NCBI GenBank assembly: GCA_031277885.1 | Contig: JAITLM010000076.1 | Span: forward strand, 1 to 64,000 | Direction: 5' to 3' | DNA from: Microbacterium sp. | GTDB taxonomy: Bacteria > Actinomycetota > Actinomycetes > Actinomycetales > Microbacteriaceae | DNA: 64,000 nucleotides | Shown: positions 7,650 to 16,173 of the stretch, piece by piece | How positions within the stretch are numbered: the first letter of the stretch is position 1 | Layout of the letters: every line of letters starts with the position of its first letter | The notes under the pieces: generated by a model | What the model was told of the DNA's origin: nothing | Database searches by the model: none | What the model saw: the letters and a program-made list of their open reading frames with translations, nothing else | Position numbers and translations under genes: made by a program

Positions 7650-8696
7650 TCAGCCCTTCGCCAGCACCGCGACGAGCGCACGATGGTCGGTGCCCCCGGT
7701 CGCGTCGATCACCCGGACCTCGCGGACGGTCCACGCCGGACCGACCAGCACGTGATCGATCGGCGCCGCCAGCCAGGCCGGCGCCGATGACGGCCAGGTG
7801 CCGGTCGCCGCCGCGCGCGCCTCGACAGCCGCGTCCCGGCAGGCGCCGAGATCCAGGTGGTCGACCGTGGCGTTGAGGTCCCCGGCCAGGATCAGATCGG
7901 GGTGCGGCGTGCGGCACTGGGCGCGCACCCAGTCGAGCCCCGCGCGCCAGTCGTCCATGCCGTCGGTCAGCGGTGCGGCGGGGTGGGCCGCGATGATCGT
8001 CGGCCCCGTGCCGTCCACCGGACGCCAGACGCCGCTCGGCAGCCCCCGGGTCTTGCCAGCGGAGGCGTCGAGCCGGTAGGCGCCCAGGCGATCGGCGACG
8101 AGCAGCGAGGTCGGGATCCACGACGGCGTCGACGTCTCCGCGACGGCTCTGGTCGTCGCCGCCGTCATGCGGACTCCGCGGACGCCCACGAGCCTCGCGA
8201 CCTCGGCGGAGGCGTCGTCGTCCATCTCGGGCAGGCTGACGACGTCGGCCCCGGTGGCGAGCACGAGCTCCGCGACCTCGGCGGGCGTTGACGCGCCGCC
8301 CTGGGTGTTCCAGACGAGCACGGTGAGATCGCCGTCGCGCAGCCCCACCGCCCCGGTCTCCGCCGGGCCGCGAGCCAGGAGCACGGCGAGGTTCCCGCCC
8401 GCGGCGAGCGCGACGACGATCGCGAACACCCCGAGCACGCGTCGCACCCGTGCCGCACGTCGGCGCAGCAGCAGCACGACGGATCCGACCACGATCGCGA
8501 CGAGCGCCAGCCCGAGCGCGAGTGGTGCGCGGAACGCGATGAGCTGCGCGACGCCGACGATGCGCTGGGCCCCGAGCGCCCGGGGCCAGACCAGCAGCAC
8601 GGCGGCCAGCACGCCGATCGCGATCGCGAGCCCGAGTGCGAGCGCGGCGCCGAGTGCGCCCCCGCCGCGGCCACGTGCCCGTGCGCGATCGGTCAT
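7650..8696 (-). CDS. Membrane-anchored endonuclease/exonuclease/phosphatase-fold protein
   Basis: 348 residues from ATG 8696. Three hydrophobic segments occupy about residues 15-105, followed by an EEP domain. Its landmarks are VLVWNTQGG near 127-134, the metal-binding Glu in SLPEMD near 157, the AGDLNATVDH block near 280 and the terminal GGTDHRALVAVL. The fold covers Mg2+-dependent nucleases and phosphodiesterases; with the N-terminal helices the catalytic part probably faces outside. Substrate is unknown. It converges with the Doc toxin gene, with ten bases between stops. Its ATG lies 47 bases past the stop of the helicase gene on the same strand. Confidence 0.85.
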   Translation of the reverse strand: MTDRARARGRGGGALGAALALGLAIAIGVLAAVLLVWPRALGAQRIVGVAQLIAFRAPLALGLALVAIVVGSVVLLLRRRAARVRRVLGVFAIVVALAAGGNLAVLLARGPAETGAVGLRDGDLTVLVWNTQGGASTPAEVAELVLATGADVVSLPEMDDDASAEVARLVGVRGVRMTAATTRAVAETSTPSWIPTSLLVADRLGAYRLDASAGKTRGLPSGVWRPVDGTGPTIIAAHPAAPLTDGMDDWRAGLDWVRAQCRTPHPDLILAGDLNATVDHLDLGACRDAAVEARAAATGTWPSSAPAWLAAPIDHVLVGPAWTVREVRVIDATGGTDHRALVAVLAKG

Positions 8697-8743
8697 GACT
8701 GCCCCCCTTCGACGACGCGGATCCCGTCCGTCCCTCAGCGACG

Positions 8744-10126
8744 CTACGGCAGCTGCGGCGTGGAATCGCCCTGACGGGCCTCCCACGCGGCCCGCATGAA
8801 GCGGCGAACGTCCTCGTCGACGCGGATGTCGCGGGGGCGCAGCGGGCGGGACAGATACAGGCCCTCGAGCGAGGTCAGCCGGGAGAGCGCGACGTAGGTC
8901 TGTCCGGGGGCGAACGCCCCGGATCCGAGATCCACGACCGCCCGCTCGTAGGTCTTGCCCTGGGACTTGTGGATCGTGACCGCCCAGGCCAGCCGCAGCG
9001 GGAACTGGGTGAACTCGGCGACCACCTCGCGCGAGAGCGTCTTCGTGCCGGGGTTGTAGATGTAGCGGTAGCGCTCCCAGACCGCCGGCTCGACGTCGAC
9101 CTCCTCGCCGTCGATCTCCACGCGCACGGCGTCGCCGAGGATGCGCACGACGGTCCCGATCGTGCCGTTCACCCAGCGCGGCGGATCCGGCATCGCAGAG
9201 ATGTCGTTGCGCAGGAACATCACCTGCGCACCCTCCTTGAGCTGCAGCTCCTGGTCGGCCGGATAGTTCGCCTCGCCCCGGCCGAAGTCGCCGGAGATGT
9301 CCGCCCGCGCCTTCTGCACCTTGCCGGGCAGGGCCGCGAGATGGCGGGCGTTGATGCCGTTCACGATGTCGTTGCGCGTCGCGAGCGTGATCATCGGGAT
9401 CTCGCCGGGGGCCGGATCCGGGGGCGTCCGTGCACCCGCGTCGTTGAGCGCCCCGGCGATCTCCGCGGTGACCCGCCCGTAGCGCACCGCGTTCAGCATC
9501 GCCTTGAACCCGGCATCGGACTGCCGGTGGATGTGCACGAGCTCTCGCACGTGCAGCGTCGCGCCGTGCGTGCCGATGTCCAGCAGCCCGTCCGTGGCCT
9601 CGCCGCCGGTCCAGACCTTCGCGTCGAAGAACCAGAACGACCGGTAGTGGTCCTGGATGTAGCGCAGCTCGTCGCCGCGCGGAGGGACCGGCGCGAGCTG
9701 ATACGGATCCCCGAACATCACGACCTGCACGCCGCCGAACGCCTCGGCCCTGCGCCCTCGCGCCTGGCGCAGCGACCGGTCGATCGCGTCCATCAGATCC
9801 GCGTTGACCATCGAGACCTCGTCGATCACGAGCGTGTCGATCGCGTTCAGGATCTTGCGGGTCGCATCCGACTGGTCGATCTCGCTGTCGGCGATGAGGC
9901 CGATCGGCAGGCGGAACAGCGAGTGGATCGTCTGCCCCTCGACGTTCAGCGCCGCGACGCCGGTCGGCGCGCAGACGGCGATCTGCTTCTGCGTGTTGTA
10001 GGCGAAGTGCTGCAGCAGCGTGGACTTTCCCGTGCCGGCGCGGCCGGTGATGAACACGTGCTCGCGGGTGTCCTCGATCAGCCGGAACAGTTCTTCCTGT
10101 TCGGCGGAGAGGGTCGGCGTGCTCAC
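8744..10126 (-). CDS. Pif1/RecD-like SF1B DNA helicase
   Basis: 460 residues. Walker A is GRAGTGKST (28-36), and Walker B is in TLVIDEVSMVNADLMDAID. A UvrD_C_2-type end carries AWAVTIHKSQGKTYERAVVD and QTYVALSRLTSLEGLYL. The order matches Pif1-like helicases that move 5' to 3' on single-stranded DNA. Bacterial members act in replication, recombination or G-quadruplex unwinding; the role here is not known. The region between the ATPase core and the C-terminal motor part contains an SH3-like segment typical of the family. It is divergent from the gene at 10313, with a long palindrome between them. Confidence 0.9.
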   Translation of the reverse strand: MSTPTLSAEQEELFRLIEDTREHVFITGRAGTGKSTLLQHFAYNTQKQIAVCAPTGVAALNVEGQTIHSLFRLPIGLIADSEIDQSDATRKILNAIDTLVIDEVSMVNADLMDAIDRSLRQARGRRAEAFGGVQVVMFGDPYQLAPVPPRGDELRYIQDHYRSFWFFDAKVWTGGEATDGLLDIGTHGATLHVRELVHIHRQSDAGFKAMLNAVRYGRVTAEIAGALNDAGARTPPDPAPGEIPMITLATRNDIVNGINARHLAALPGKVQKARADISGDFGRGEANYPADQELQLKEGAQVMFLRNDISAMPDPPRWVNGTIGTVVRILGDAVRVEIDGEEVDVEPAVWERYRYIYNPGTKTLSREVVAEFTQFPLRLAWAVTIHKSQGKTYERAVVDLGSGAFAPGQTYVALSRLTSLEGLYLSRPLRPRDIRVDEDVRRFMRAAWEARQGDSTPQLP

Positions 10127-10172
10127 GGTCTACGGAGTCTACCGCGACCGCTTCCCCGGCCCCCTCTCTGAC

Positions 10173-10243
10173 CGCGAGACTCCAACTGGGCGACGAGACT
10201 GCGCGTCAGGACCGCAGTCTCGTCGCCCAGTTGGAGTTTCGCG
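10173..10243. repeat. Long near-perfect intergenic palindrome
   Basis: A 31-base arm at 10173-10203 (begins CGCGAGACTCCAACTGGG) is matched by its reverse complement at 10213-10243 with one mismatch, around a 9-base loop. It lies between two divergent genes, so it is unlikely to be a terminator. It looks like a REP-type or mobile palindromic repeat. Confidence 0.85.
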
Positions 10244-10312
10244 GGTAAGGAGTGAAGAAGGGCGCGCGGGGCACTCGGGGTTCCTGCAGGCGGCTCTTCG
10301 TAGACTTGCGCC

Positions 10313-11431
10313 ATGGTGCAGTCGGCGGGGGTGCAGGCGCCAGGCGCGCGGTCGCGCCGGGCCCGGGCTGCGCGACGCCGCGCCCCGCTCTGGTCCGATC
10401 TCGCCCTGCTCGCCGTCGTGGGCGCCGTGCTGGTCGCCGCGCTCGCGGCCGGCGGGCTCACCGCGTACCGCGAGTTCTACAGTCCCTCCGCGTTCGTGAC
10501 CCGCTACCTGACGCTGCTCAGCGAGGGACGCGCGGCCGACGCCCTGCGGCTGCCGGGCGTCGCGCTCTCGCACGGCGATCTCGACAGCGACACCTTCCGC
10601 TCCGCCTCCGATGCGCTGCTGCGCCGCGACGCCCTCGGCGCGCTCACCGACATCACCGTGACCGACGAGCACCCCGACGGCGACGTCACCTCGGTCACCG
10701 TGCAGTACAAGGCCGGGGGCCACCTCGGATCCTCCACGTTCCGCATCGCCCAGGACGGCTGGATCGGCGTCGCCCCCGCGTGGGAGTTCGCGCAGAGCCC
10801 GCTCGCCGTCATCTCGCTGACCGTGCGCGGATCCGACCGGTTCTCCGTGAACGGCTTCGACCTCGACCGCCGCCAGGTGGCGGCGCAGGGCGCGGAGTCC
10901 TCGCCGCTCGACGCGGTGCCGATGCTCGTGTTCTCCCCCGGGCTCTACTCGGTGTCGGTGAAGACGTCGACGGCGACCGCGAAGGGCTTGGGCGTGCTCG
11001 CCGACAAGCCGCTCGCCGACGTGCCGCTCGATGTGCAGGCCACGCCCACCGAGGGCTTCGTCAAGGTCGTCCAGCAGCGCGTCAACGAGTTCCTCAGCCA
11101 GTGCACGACGCAGCACGTCCTGCAGCCCACCGGCTGCCCGTTCGGCTACGCGGTGCCGAACCGGGTCGTCGACGGTCCGACCTGGAGCATGGTCGAGAAC
11201 CCCGACATCACGCTGCAGCCGGACGGCGAGGGCTGGAAGATCTCCCCCACCCCTGCCACCGCGCACATACAGCTCGAGGTGAAGTCGCTGTACGACGGAT
11301 CCGTGTCGCACGTCGACCAGGACGTGCCGTTCGACGTGGACGGCACGATCCGGTTCCTGCCCGACGGATCCGCGTCGATCAGCATCACCTCGCCCGAGCA
11401 GTCGTCGCCGCCGCCCGGCGCCGAGGGCTGA
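10313..11431 (+). CDS. Single-pass membrane protein with large extracellular part, unknown function
   Basis: 372 residues. A basic N-terminus (RSRRARAARRR, about 14-25) precedes one membrane helix near 30-50. The remaining 320 residues are mostly beta-prone and lack a motif I can name. Two cysteines (SQCTTQHVLQPTGCPFG, about 263-274) could form a disulfide outside the cell. A segment near residues 95-150 resembles the small alpha+beta SnoaL-like or lumazine-binding-like modules of actinobacterial secreted proteins, but I would not assign it. It stands alone, divergent from the helicase gene and convergent with the CopD/CtaG gene. Confidence 0.75.
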   Translation: MVQSAGVQAPGARSRRARAARRRAPLWSDLALLAVVGAVLVAALAAGGLTAYREFYSPSAFVTRYLTLLSEGRAADALRLPGVALSHGDLDSDTFRSASDALLRRDALGALTDITVTDEHPDGDVTSVTVQYKAGGHLGSSTFRIAQDGWIGVAPAWEFAQSPLAVISLTVRGSDRFSVNGFDLDRRQVAAQGAESSPLDAVPMLVFSPGLYSVSVKTSTATAKGLGVLADKPLADVPLDVQATPTEGFVKVVQQRVNEFLSQCTTQHVLQPTGCPFGYAVPNRVVDGPTWSMVENPDITLQPDGEGWKISPTPATAHIQLEVKSLYDGSVSHVDQDVPFDVDGTIRFLPDGSASISITSPEQSSPPPGAEG

Positions 11432-11472
11432 TCCGCGCGTTCAGCACCACCCCCGAGCCCTGCCCTGCGCCA

Positions 11473-11498
11473 GGCCCGCGGGCTGCAACCCGCGGGCC
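11473..11498. terminator. Strong hairpin between convergent genes
   Basis: GGCCCGCGGG (11473-11482) and CCCGCGGGCC (11489-11498) pair perfectly around CTGCAA. It sits between the stops at 11431 (+) and 11548 (-), so it can serve both strands. No T tract follows. Confidence 0.6.
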
Positions 11499-11547
11499 GA
11501 CGTCCGCGGGTGCGTCGCTCCCGGACGGGCGTGCATGATCCGGCCCC

Positions 11548-13722
11548 TCAGCGGCCGCGGGCGGCGGTGCGGCGGTCCTTCTCGGCGAGCTCGGCGAGCC
11601 TCGCGTTGTACTCCTCGAGCTCGGCATCTCCCGAGCGATCGGCGGCGCGGTCCTGCCGCTTCTGCACCTTCGCGTCGCTGCGGCTCCACTGGATCGCGAC
11701 CGTGATCGCGAGGATCAAGGTCGGGATCTCCCCCACCGACCACGCCACGCCTCCGCCGACGTACTGATCCTCGAGCGGCGTCGCACCCCACGTGCGGCCC
11801 ATCGCGCCGAACCACTCGGCGACCATCAGCCCCGACTGCATCATGATCGCCATGCCGAAGAACGCGTGCGTGGCCATCACGGCGATGAGCGTGATGAGCC
11901 GGCCCGCGTACGGCAGCCGCCGCGGAACCGGATCCGCCCCGACCAGGGACAGCACGAACAGGTACCCGGAGATGAGGAAGTGCATCGTCATCCACTCGTG
12001 CCCGATGTGATCGGTCATCGCCCAGCGCACGAGGTCGGTGAAGTAGAACGCCCACAGCGACAGCACGAAGATCGCCGCCGCCACGAACGGGTTGGTGACC
12101 ACGCGCGAGAACGGCGAGTGCACGGCCCACAGGATCCACTCCCGGCCTCCGCGGGTGCCGTCGTCGCGCTTGTCGATCGCGCGCAGGGCGAGGGTGACCG
12201 GGGCGCCGGCGACGAGCAGCAGCGGGATCGCCATCGACAGCATCATGTGCCCGAGCATGTGCACGCTGAACAGGGTCTCCTGGTACGCGTTGATCGCGCC
12301 GCCGGTGACCCACACCAGACCCAGCAGTCCGAGGATCCAGAAGATCGTGCGATGGATCGGCCAGGAGTCGCCGCGCTTGCGCAGCCGCAGCACGCCGACC
12401 GCGTACAGCACGATGCCGAACACCGCGGCGGTCGCCCAGATGAGGTCGATGTTCCACGCCGTGATCCAGCGGATCGGGGTGAGCTCCGGCGGCAGCGCGG
12501 ATCCGGTCAGGATCTCGGCCGGCGTCCGCACGGTCGCGACCTCGAGCCCGGTGGGCGGGGCGGTGCGCGAGAGCGCGGCGGCGAGCCCCGAGGCGATGCC
12601 CATGAGCGCGAGTTCCAGCAGCACCAGGGTCCAGAACGGGCCGGATCCGCCCGCCTCGAGCTTCGGGATCAGGCGGGTGCGGTAGCGGGCGCCGAGCGCG
12701 CCGAGCAGGATCAGCACGACCGCCTTCGCGATGATGAGACCGCCGTACGGCGTGAGCATGCCGGCCCAGTCGCCCACGGCGACGATCGAGCGGGCGATGC
12801 CCGACACGGCGACCACGACATAGGCGGCGAGGGCGAGGGAGGAGTAGCGGCGCACGACATCGGCGAACCCGATGGCGCCCTTCGTCTTCTTCGCGGGCTT
12901 CGGGGACTTGGCGGGATTCGAGGACTTCGGCTGCTTCGCTGCGGGGTTCGCGGCCTTCGCCGTGTTCGCGGCCGTGCGCGCGCGGCCGGGGTCGGCGAGT
13001 TCGCTGCGGGATCCGCGCAGCACGATCAGTAGCACGAGGCCGCCGATCCACACGGCAGCGCCGATGGTGTGCAGCAGCAGCGAGTTCACCGCGGCGTCGT
13101 GGCCGCTGAGCTCGCCCGCGTGGCCCTGGGTGGCGAGCGGGATGAACGAGGCGGCGGCGAGGATCGCGGTGAGCAGCGTGGCGGTCCAGCCGCGGAAGGC
13201 GAAGGCGGCGATGGTGATGACGGCGCCGGCCAGCACGGTCATCAGCCAGGCCTGGCCGAGCGGGAGTTCGAGGAGGAAGCGTCCCAGCTGTGCGCCGAAC
13301 TCGGGCCCGGCGCTGAGCTTCACGCCCAGGGTCTGCAGGAACGTGAACAGGCCCGCCACGGCGCTCGCGACCGTGTAGACCGCGGCTCCGATCGAGGCGG
13401 TGTCCAGTGCGATCTCGAACGAGCGCGCCCCGCTGCGCAGCGAGAAGAGCGCCAGCACGAGGGATCCGAGCATCGCCGCCGCGCCCAGGTTGCTGATGGT
13501 CTTCACGACGGGCAGGCCCCAGCGCACGACCGGACCGGGGTCGAGCAGCAGGTTCGGCGCCGCGCCCCCTCCGAACGCGAGGCCGGCGACCACCGCGAGC
13601 ATGGCGGCCCCGACGAGGATCACCGGTCCGGCGATGCGCAGGGTCGGGGATCCGGCGGGCAGGGCGGAGCGGGCGGCATCCGACCCGGTCTCGGGGCGGA
13701 CCCCGGTGGCGGGGCGATTCAC
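11548..13722 (-). CDS. Fused CopD copper-resistance / CtaG cytochrome oxidase assembly protein
   Basis: 724 residues with about fifteen membrane helices. The N-terminal half matches CopD: repeated hydrophobic segments, LLLHTIGAAVWIGGLVLLIV near residue 200, then a cytoplasmic Ala/Lys/Pro-rich linker (about 228-265) before more helices. The C-terminal half matches the caa3_CtaG family, with HMLGHMMLSMAIPLLLV, DHIGHEWMTMHFLISGYLF and THAFFGMAIMMQ supplying His and Met residues suited to copper. CtaG-type proteins help deliver copper to cytochrome c oxidase. The fusion is common in actinobacteria. The protein ends in a charged tail. It is a single gene with its own start at 13722. Confidence 0.92.
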   Translation of the reverse strand: MNRPATGVRPETGSDAARSALPAGSPTLRIAGPVILVGAAMLAVVAGLAFGGGAAPNLLLDPGPVVRWGLPVVKTISNLGAAAMLGSLVLALFSLRSGARSFEIALDTASIGAAVYTVASAVAGLFTFLQTLGVKLSAGPEFGAQLGRFLLELPLGQAWLMTVLAGAVITIAAFAFRGWTATLLTAILAAASFIPLATQGHAGELSGHDAAVNSLLLHTIGAAVWIGGLVLLIVLRGSRSELADPGRARTAANTAKAANPAAKQPKSSNPAKSPKPAKKTKGAIGFADVVRRYSSLALAAYVVVAVSGIARSIVAVGDWAGMLTPYGGLIIAKAVVLILLGALGARYRTRLIPKLEAGGSGPFWTLVLLELALMGIASGLAAALSRTAPPTGLEVATVRTPAEILTGSALPPELTPIRWITAWNIDLIWATAAVFGIVLYAVGVLRLRKRGDSWPIHRTIFWILGLLGLVWVTGGAINAYQETLFSVHMLGHMMLSMAIPLLLVAGAPVTLALRAIDKRDDGTRGGREWILWAVHSPFSRVVTNPFVAAAIFVLSLWAFYFTDLVRWAMTDHIGHEWMTMHFLISGYLFVLSLVGADPVPRRLPYAGRLITLIAVMATHAFFGMAIMMQSGLMVAEWFGAMGRTWGATPLEDQYVGGGVAWSVGEIPTLILAITVAIQWSRSDAKVQKRQDRAADRSGDAELEEYNARLAELAEKDRRTAARGR

Positions 13723-13808
13723 CCCTCCAGCCTATTCCGGTGCGGCTCGGGGTCTGCCGGGAGCCGGCTCGCCCGGCGCTCACACCCCGGTTTCGGGGCG
13801 CATCCCCT

Positions 13809-13860
13809 CGTTTTGGGGCGCCGCACGCCGCGTTCCACGGTCCTCACGCGCCCCAAAACG
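13809..13860. repeat. Intergenic inverted repeat with GTTTTGGGGCG arms
   Basis: CGTTTTGGGGCG (13809-13820) and CGCCCCAAAACG (13849-13860) are perfect reverse complements. Shorter related copies surround it: GTTTCGGGGCGCATCCCC just before and CGCCCCAACCCC just after. It lies in the 238-base gap between the start of the CopD/CtaG gene and the end of the HU gene. Confidence 0.7.
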
Positions 13861-13913
13861 GAGAAGTACGCCCCAACCCCGGGCAGTGCACCCAAACGGA
13901 GCCGGGGGACGCG

Positions 13914-13944
13914 AAAGGCCGCCCCTCCGGAGAGGGACGGCCTT
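13914..13944 (-). terminator. Rho-independent-like terminator of the HU gene
   Basis: On the minus strand AAGGCCGTCCCTC pairs with GAGGGGCGGCCTT (one G-T pair) around a short TCCG loop, starting 16 bases after the HU stop. The stem ends in TTT and then a weak tail. Confidence 0.75.
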
Positions 13945-13960
13945 GCGAGGCGGAGCCGAA

Positions 13961-14248
13961 TTACTTGACGGCGGCCTTGAGCTTGGAACCAGCGGTCACC
14001 TTGACGCGCTTGCCGGCCGGGATCTTGATCTCGGCGCCGGTCTGCGGGTTGCGGCCCGTGCGGGCGGCGGTCGCGACCTGCTCGAAGGAGATCCAGCCCG
14101 GGATCGAGACCTTGCTGCCCTTGGCAACAGCGTCCGAGACCGTGGCGAACAGGGCGTCGAGAACGCCGGAGACGGCAGCCTGGCTCTGGCCGGTGGCGCT
14201 GGCGATGCTCGCGACGAGCTCGGTCTTGGTGATGGACTTGTCAGCCAT
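13961..14248 (-). CDS. hup: HU-family histone-like DNA-binding protein
   Basis: 95 residues, full length for HU. It begins MADKSITKTELVASIASATG and carries the DNA-binding arm GRNPQTGAEIKIPAGKRVKV (about 65-84). HU dimers bend and compact DNA and help replication and repair. Some actinobacterial HU proteins have a long Lys/Ala tail; this one ends right after GSKLKAAVK and lacks it. It is transcribed alone, with a terminator just downstream. The start at 14248 has GGAGGAT close upstream. Confidence 0.96.
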   Translation of the reverse strand: MADKSITKTELVASIASATGQSQAAVSGVLDALFATVSDAVAKGSKVSIPGWISFEQVATAARTGRNPQTGAEIKIPAGKRVKVTAGSKLKAAVK

Positions 14249-14499
14249 TTCATCCTCCAGCGACGGGATCCCGTCGCTTCGTATCAGAGTTCCGGATGGG
14301 CGGATGCCCCCCGTTGGTCGAACGACCGCCTTGAATGTATCAACCAAACCCTGGTTTTCCGCGTCATTTCGCGGGTTTTGACGTTTTGCGGCGGCGTGTC
14401 GCGCCTCATCCGTCACTCCAGTCACACACCGGATCCGCCTTTCGGCGAATCGGGCTCCCGGATCCGGGCGCCCGGAAGGGATGCGGAGGACACGCAGAA
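14249..14499. other. Promoter region of the HU gene
   Basis: The gap from the HU start to the rpsN stop is 311 bases. It holds no gene I can support. On the minus strand an AT-rich stretch (14330-14400) includes TACATT (14334-14339) as a possible -10 box. A run of T- and A-rich short repeats lies upstream of it. The far end contains the rpsN terminator. Confidence 0.5.
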
Positions 14500-14527
14500 G
14501 GGGCGGGGATCCGAAGATCCCCGCCCC
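14500..14527 (-). terminator. Terminator of the rpmB-rpmG-rpsN operon
   Basis: GGGGCGGGGATC (14500-14511) and GATCCCCGCCCC (14516-14527) are perfect arms. On the minus strand the loop reads TTCG, an exceptionally stable tetraloop, and the stem is followed by CTTCTG. It starts 33 bases after the rpsN stop. Confidence 0.8.
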
Positions 14528-14559
14528 GTGATCCCTGAACGCTCAGGGAAGAAGACTGC

Positions 14560-14865
14560 TTACCAGCTCGACTTGGTCACGCCCGGCAGCTCGCCACGGT
14601 GCGCCATGTCACGGAAGCGGACACGCGAGATGCCGAACTTCGTGAGGACACCGCGGGGGCGGCCGTCGATCGCGTCGCGCGAACGGACGCGCGCCGGCGA
14701 CGCGTTGCGCGGAAGCTTCTGCAGGCCGACGCGGGCGGCCTCGCGGGCCTCGTCGGTCGCGTTCGGGTCGACCAGGGTCTTCTTCAGCTCGGCACGACGC
14801 TCGGCGTAACGCTCGACGACGACCTTGCGCTGCTCGTTGCGCGCGATCTTGCTCTTCTTAGCCAT
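14560..14865 (-). CDS. rpsN: 30S ribosomal protein S14, zinc-free form
   Basis: 101 residues: [20 protein letters not shown] at the start, [20 protein letters not shown] in the middle and the conserved end [22 protein letters not shown]14 sits in the head of the small subunit near the A site. This is the longer form without the Cys-x-x-Cys zinc knuckle, the type induced in zinc shortage in mycobacteria and streptomycetes. It is the last gene of rpmB-rpmG-rpsN, three bases after rpmG, and is followed by a strong hairpin. Confidence 0.97.
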   Translation of the reverse strand: MAKKSKIARNEQRKVVVERYAERRAELKKTLVDPNATDEAREAARVGLQKLPRNASPARVRSRDAIDGRPRGVLTKFGISRVRFRDMAHRGELPGVTKSSW

Positions 14866-14868
14866 GGA

Positions 14869-15039
14869 TCAACGCTCCTCTCGGAATTCGACGTGCTTGC
14901 GAACCACCGGGTCGTACTTCTTCAGCACGAGGCGGTCGGGGGTGTTGCGACGGTTCTTCTTGGTCACGTAGGTGTAACCGGTACCGGCCGTCGAACGCAG
15001 CTTGATGATCGGACGGATGTCCTGTGCCTTCTTGGCCAT
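14869..15039 (-). CDS. rpmG: 50S ribosomal protein L33, zinc-free form
   Basis: 56 residues: [20 protein letters not shown], then [20 protein letters not shown] and [11 protein letters not shown]. The conserved NRRNTPDRL block identifies L33. The cysteine pairs of the zinc-binding form are replaced (STAGT and DPVV positions), so this is the C-minus variant. The rpmB stop and this start share a base (TAATG), so translation is coupled. GAGAGGAGCG at its 3' end serves as ribosome-binding site for rpsN. Confidence 0.96.
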   Translation of the reverse strand: MAKKAQDIRPIIKLRSTAGTGYTYVTKKNRRNTPDRLVLKKYDPVVRKHVEFREER

Positions 15040-15275
15040 TAGAGCTTCACACCCTTCGCCTGGAGGTCAGCGACAACCTTCTCGATGCCGCGGGCGTCGA
15101 TCACCTTGATGCCCTTGGCGGACACGTGCAGCGTGATCTTGCGACCGAGCGACGGAACAAAATACGTCTTCTTCTGCACGTTCGGGTCGAAGCGGCGCTT
15201 CGGCCGACGGTGCGAGTGCGAAATGTTGTGACCGAAGCCGGGAACAGCACCGGTCACCTGGCACACTGCTGCCAT
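15039..15275 (-). CDS. rpmB: 50S ribosomal protein L28, zinc-free form
   Basis: 78 residues: [20 protein letters not shown], then [20 protein letters not shown] and [20 protein letters not shown]. The first cysteine is kept but its partner is Thr (CQVT), which matches the C-minus paralogue of the mycobacterial Zur-controlled operon. It is the first gene of the operon. The ATG at 15275 has AGAAGGAGT upstream at good spacing. I looked for a Zur box (TGANAATNATTNTCA type) in the upstream gap and saw none. Confidence 0.96.
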   Translation of the reverse strand: MAAVCQVTGAVPGFGHNISHSHRRPKRRFDPNVQKKTYFVPSLGRKITLHVSAKGIKVIDARGIEKVVADLQAKGVKL

Positions 15276-15381
15276 GATGACTCCTTCTCTACCGTGAGGC
15301 CGGACGGCCCCACCCAAGATCCCTTGTCTGCACGCCTCTCCCCTCGCCGATCGCTCGGCCGCAGGGAGGGAGGCATACGAA

Positions 15382-15403
15382 CTGCGCACAGGAGTGTGCG
15401 CAG
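15382..15403. repeat. Perfect palindrome in the rpmB upstream region
   Basis: CTGCGCACA (15382-15390) and TGTGCGCAG (15395-15403) are perfect 9-base arms around GGAG. It lies 9 bases after the stop of the glycosylase gene and about 107 bases before rpmB on the minus strand. It could end the first gene or act as an operator for the ribosomal operon. Confidence 0.6.
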
Positions 15404-15411
15404 ACAAAGAG

Positions 15412-16173
15412 CTACTTTAGCACGGATCCGATGCCGGGCGTGTCGCCGGTGGCCGCAGCCGCAGCCGCCTCTGCGGCGCCACGGCCCCAGCGGAACGGGG
15501 ACACCGTCGGATCCCCCGGGATCCAGAACCTCCAGGGGAACGCATCCGTGCCGGCGTGCCCCGCGACGCCCACCCGCGGACCGGATGCGACCTCGGCCGG
15601 CGCATCCGCGAGCCACAGCTCGGCGCGGGCGCCCTCCCATGCGGCACCGGTGAGCGCGTCGATGCCGTCGTGGCGGGGGTGCCGCAGCCCGGACGCCTGA
15701 CCGAACCGGCCGGGACCGCGCGCGAGGTCGCGCCGCTGCGTCGCGCCGAGGTCGGCACGAGCCTCCGGGCCGATCCCCCGTCGCTCCGCCGCCACGTCGA
15801 CGCCGAACTCGACCGCACCGGCCCGGAGCAGCACACCGCCGGCCACTCCGTCGGGTCCGCACACCACGTTCACGCAGGAGTGGATGCCGTGGCTGAGGTA
15901 CACGTACAGATGCCCCGGTTCGCCCCACATCGTGGCGTTGCGGGCGGTGCGCCCCATCCGGGCGTGCGAGCCGGGGTCGGGGACCGGGCCCGCGCCCTTG
16001 CCGTGATAGGCCTCGACCTCGGTGATCCGCAGCTGCACCTCCGCACCGTCCACGATCGTGCGCAGCCGGGCGCCGAGCAGGCGCGGCGCCACCTCGAGCG
16101 GCAGGGCCAGCAGGTCCTCCCGCGTCGCGGGGCGCAGGCCGTCGCCCCCGGACGGGATCCCGGTGCCGGGCAT
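15412..16173 (-). CDS. mpg: 3-methyladenine DNA glycosylase (AAG/Mpg type)
   Basis: 253 residues. Landmarks of the AAG family: APRLLGARL near residues 29-37, [54 protein letters not shown], and GVLLRAGAV. The Glu in ITEVEAY is the general base; the Tyr and His residues form the base-flipping pocket. It excises alkylated purines and hypoxanthine from DNA. The ATG overlaps the preceding stop by one base (TGATG), so it is the last gene of a run that starts at the Fur-type regulator, an unexpected partner for zinc genes. It ends close to the rpmB promoter region. Confidence 0.93.
   Translation of the reverse strand: MPGTGIPSGGDGLRPATREDLLALPLEVAPRLLGARLRTIVDGAEVQLRITEVEAYHGKGAGPVPDPGSHARMGRTARNATMWGEPGHLYVYLSHGIHSCVNVVCGPDGVAGGVLLRAGAVEFGVDVAAERRGIGPEARADLGATQRRDLARGPGRFGQASGLRHPRHDGIDALTGAAWEGARAELWLADAPAEVASGPRVGVAGHAGTDAFPWRFWIPGDPTVSPFRWGRGAAEAAAAAATGDTPGIGSVLK

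Noticed and set aside
15276..15411. Zur box in front of rpmB
   Set aside because: I searched both strands for a TGANAATNATTNTCA-like dyad and found none; the only symmetric element is the GC-rich palindrome at 15382.
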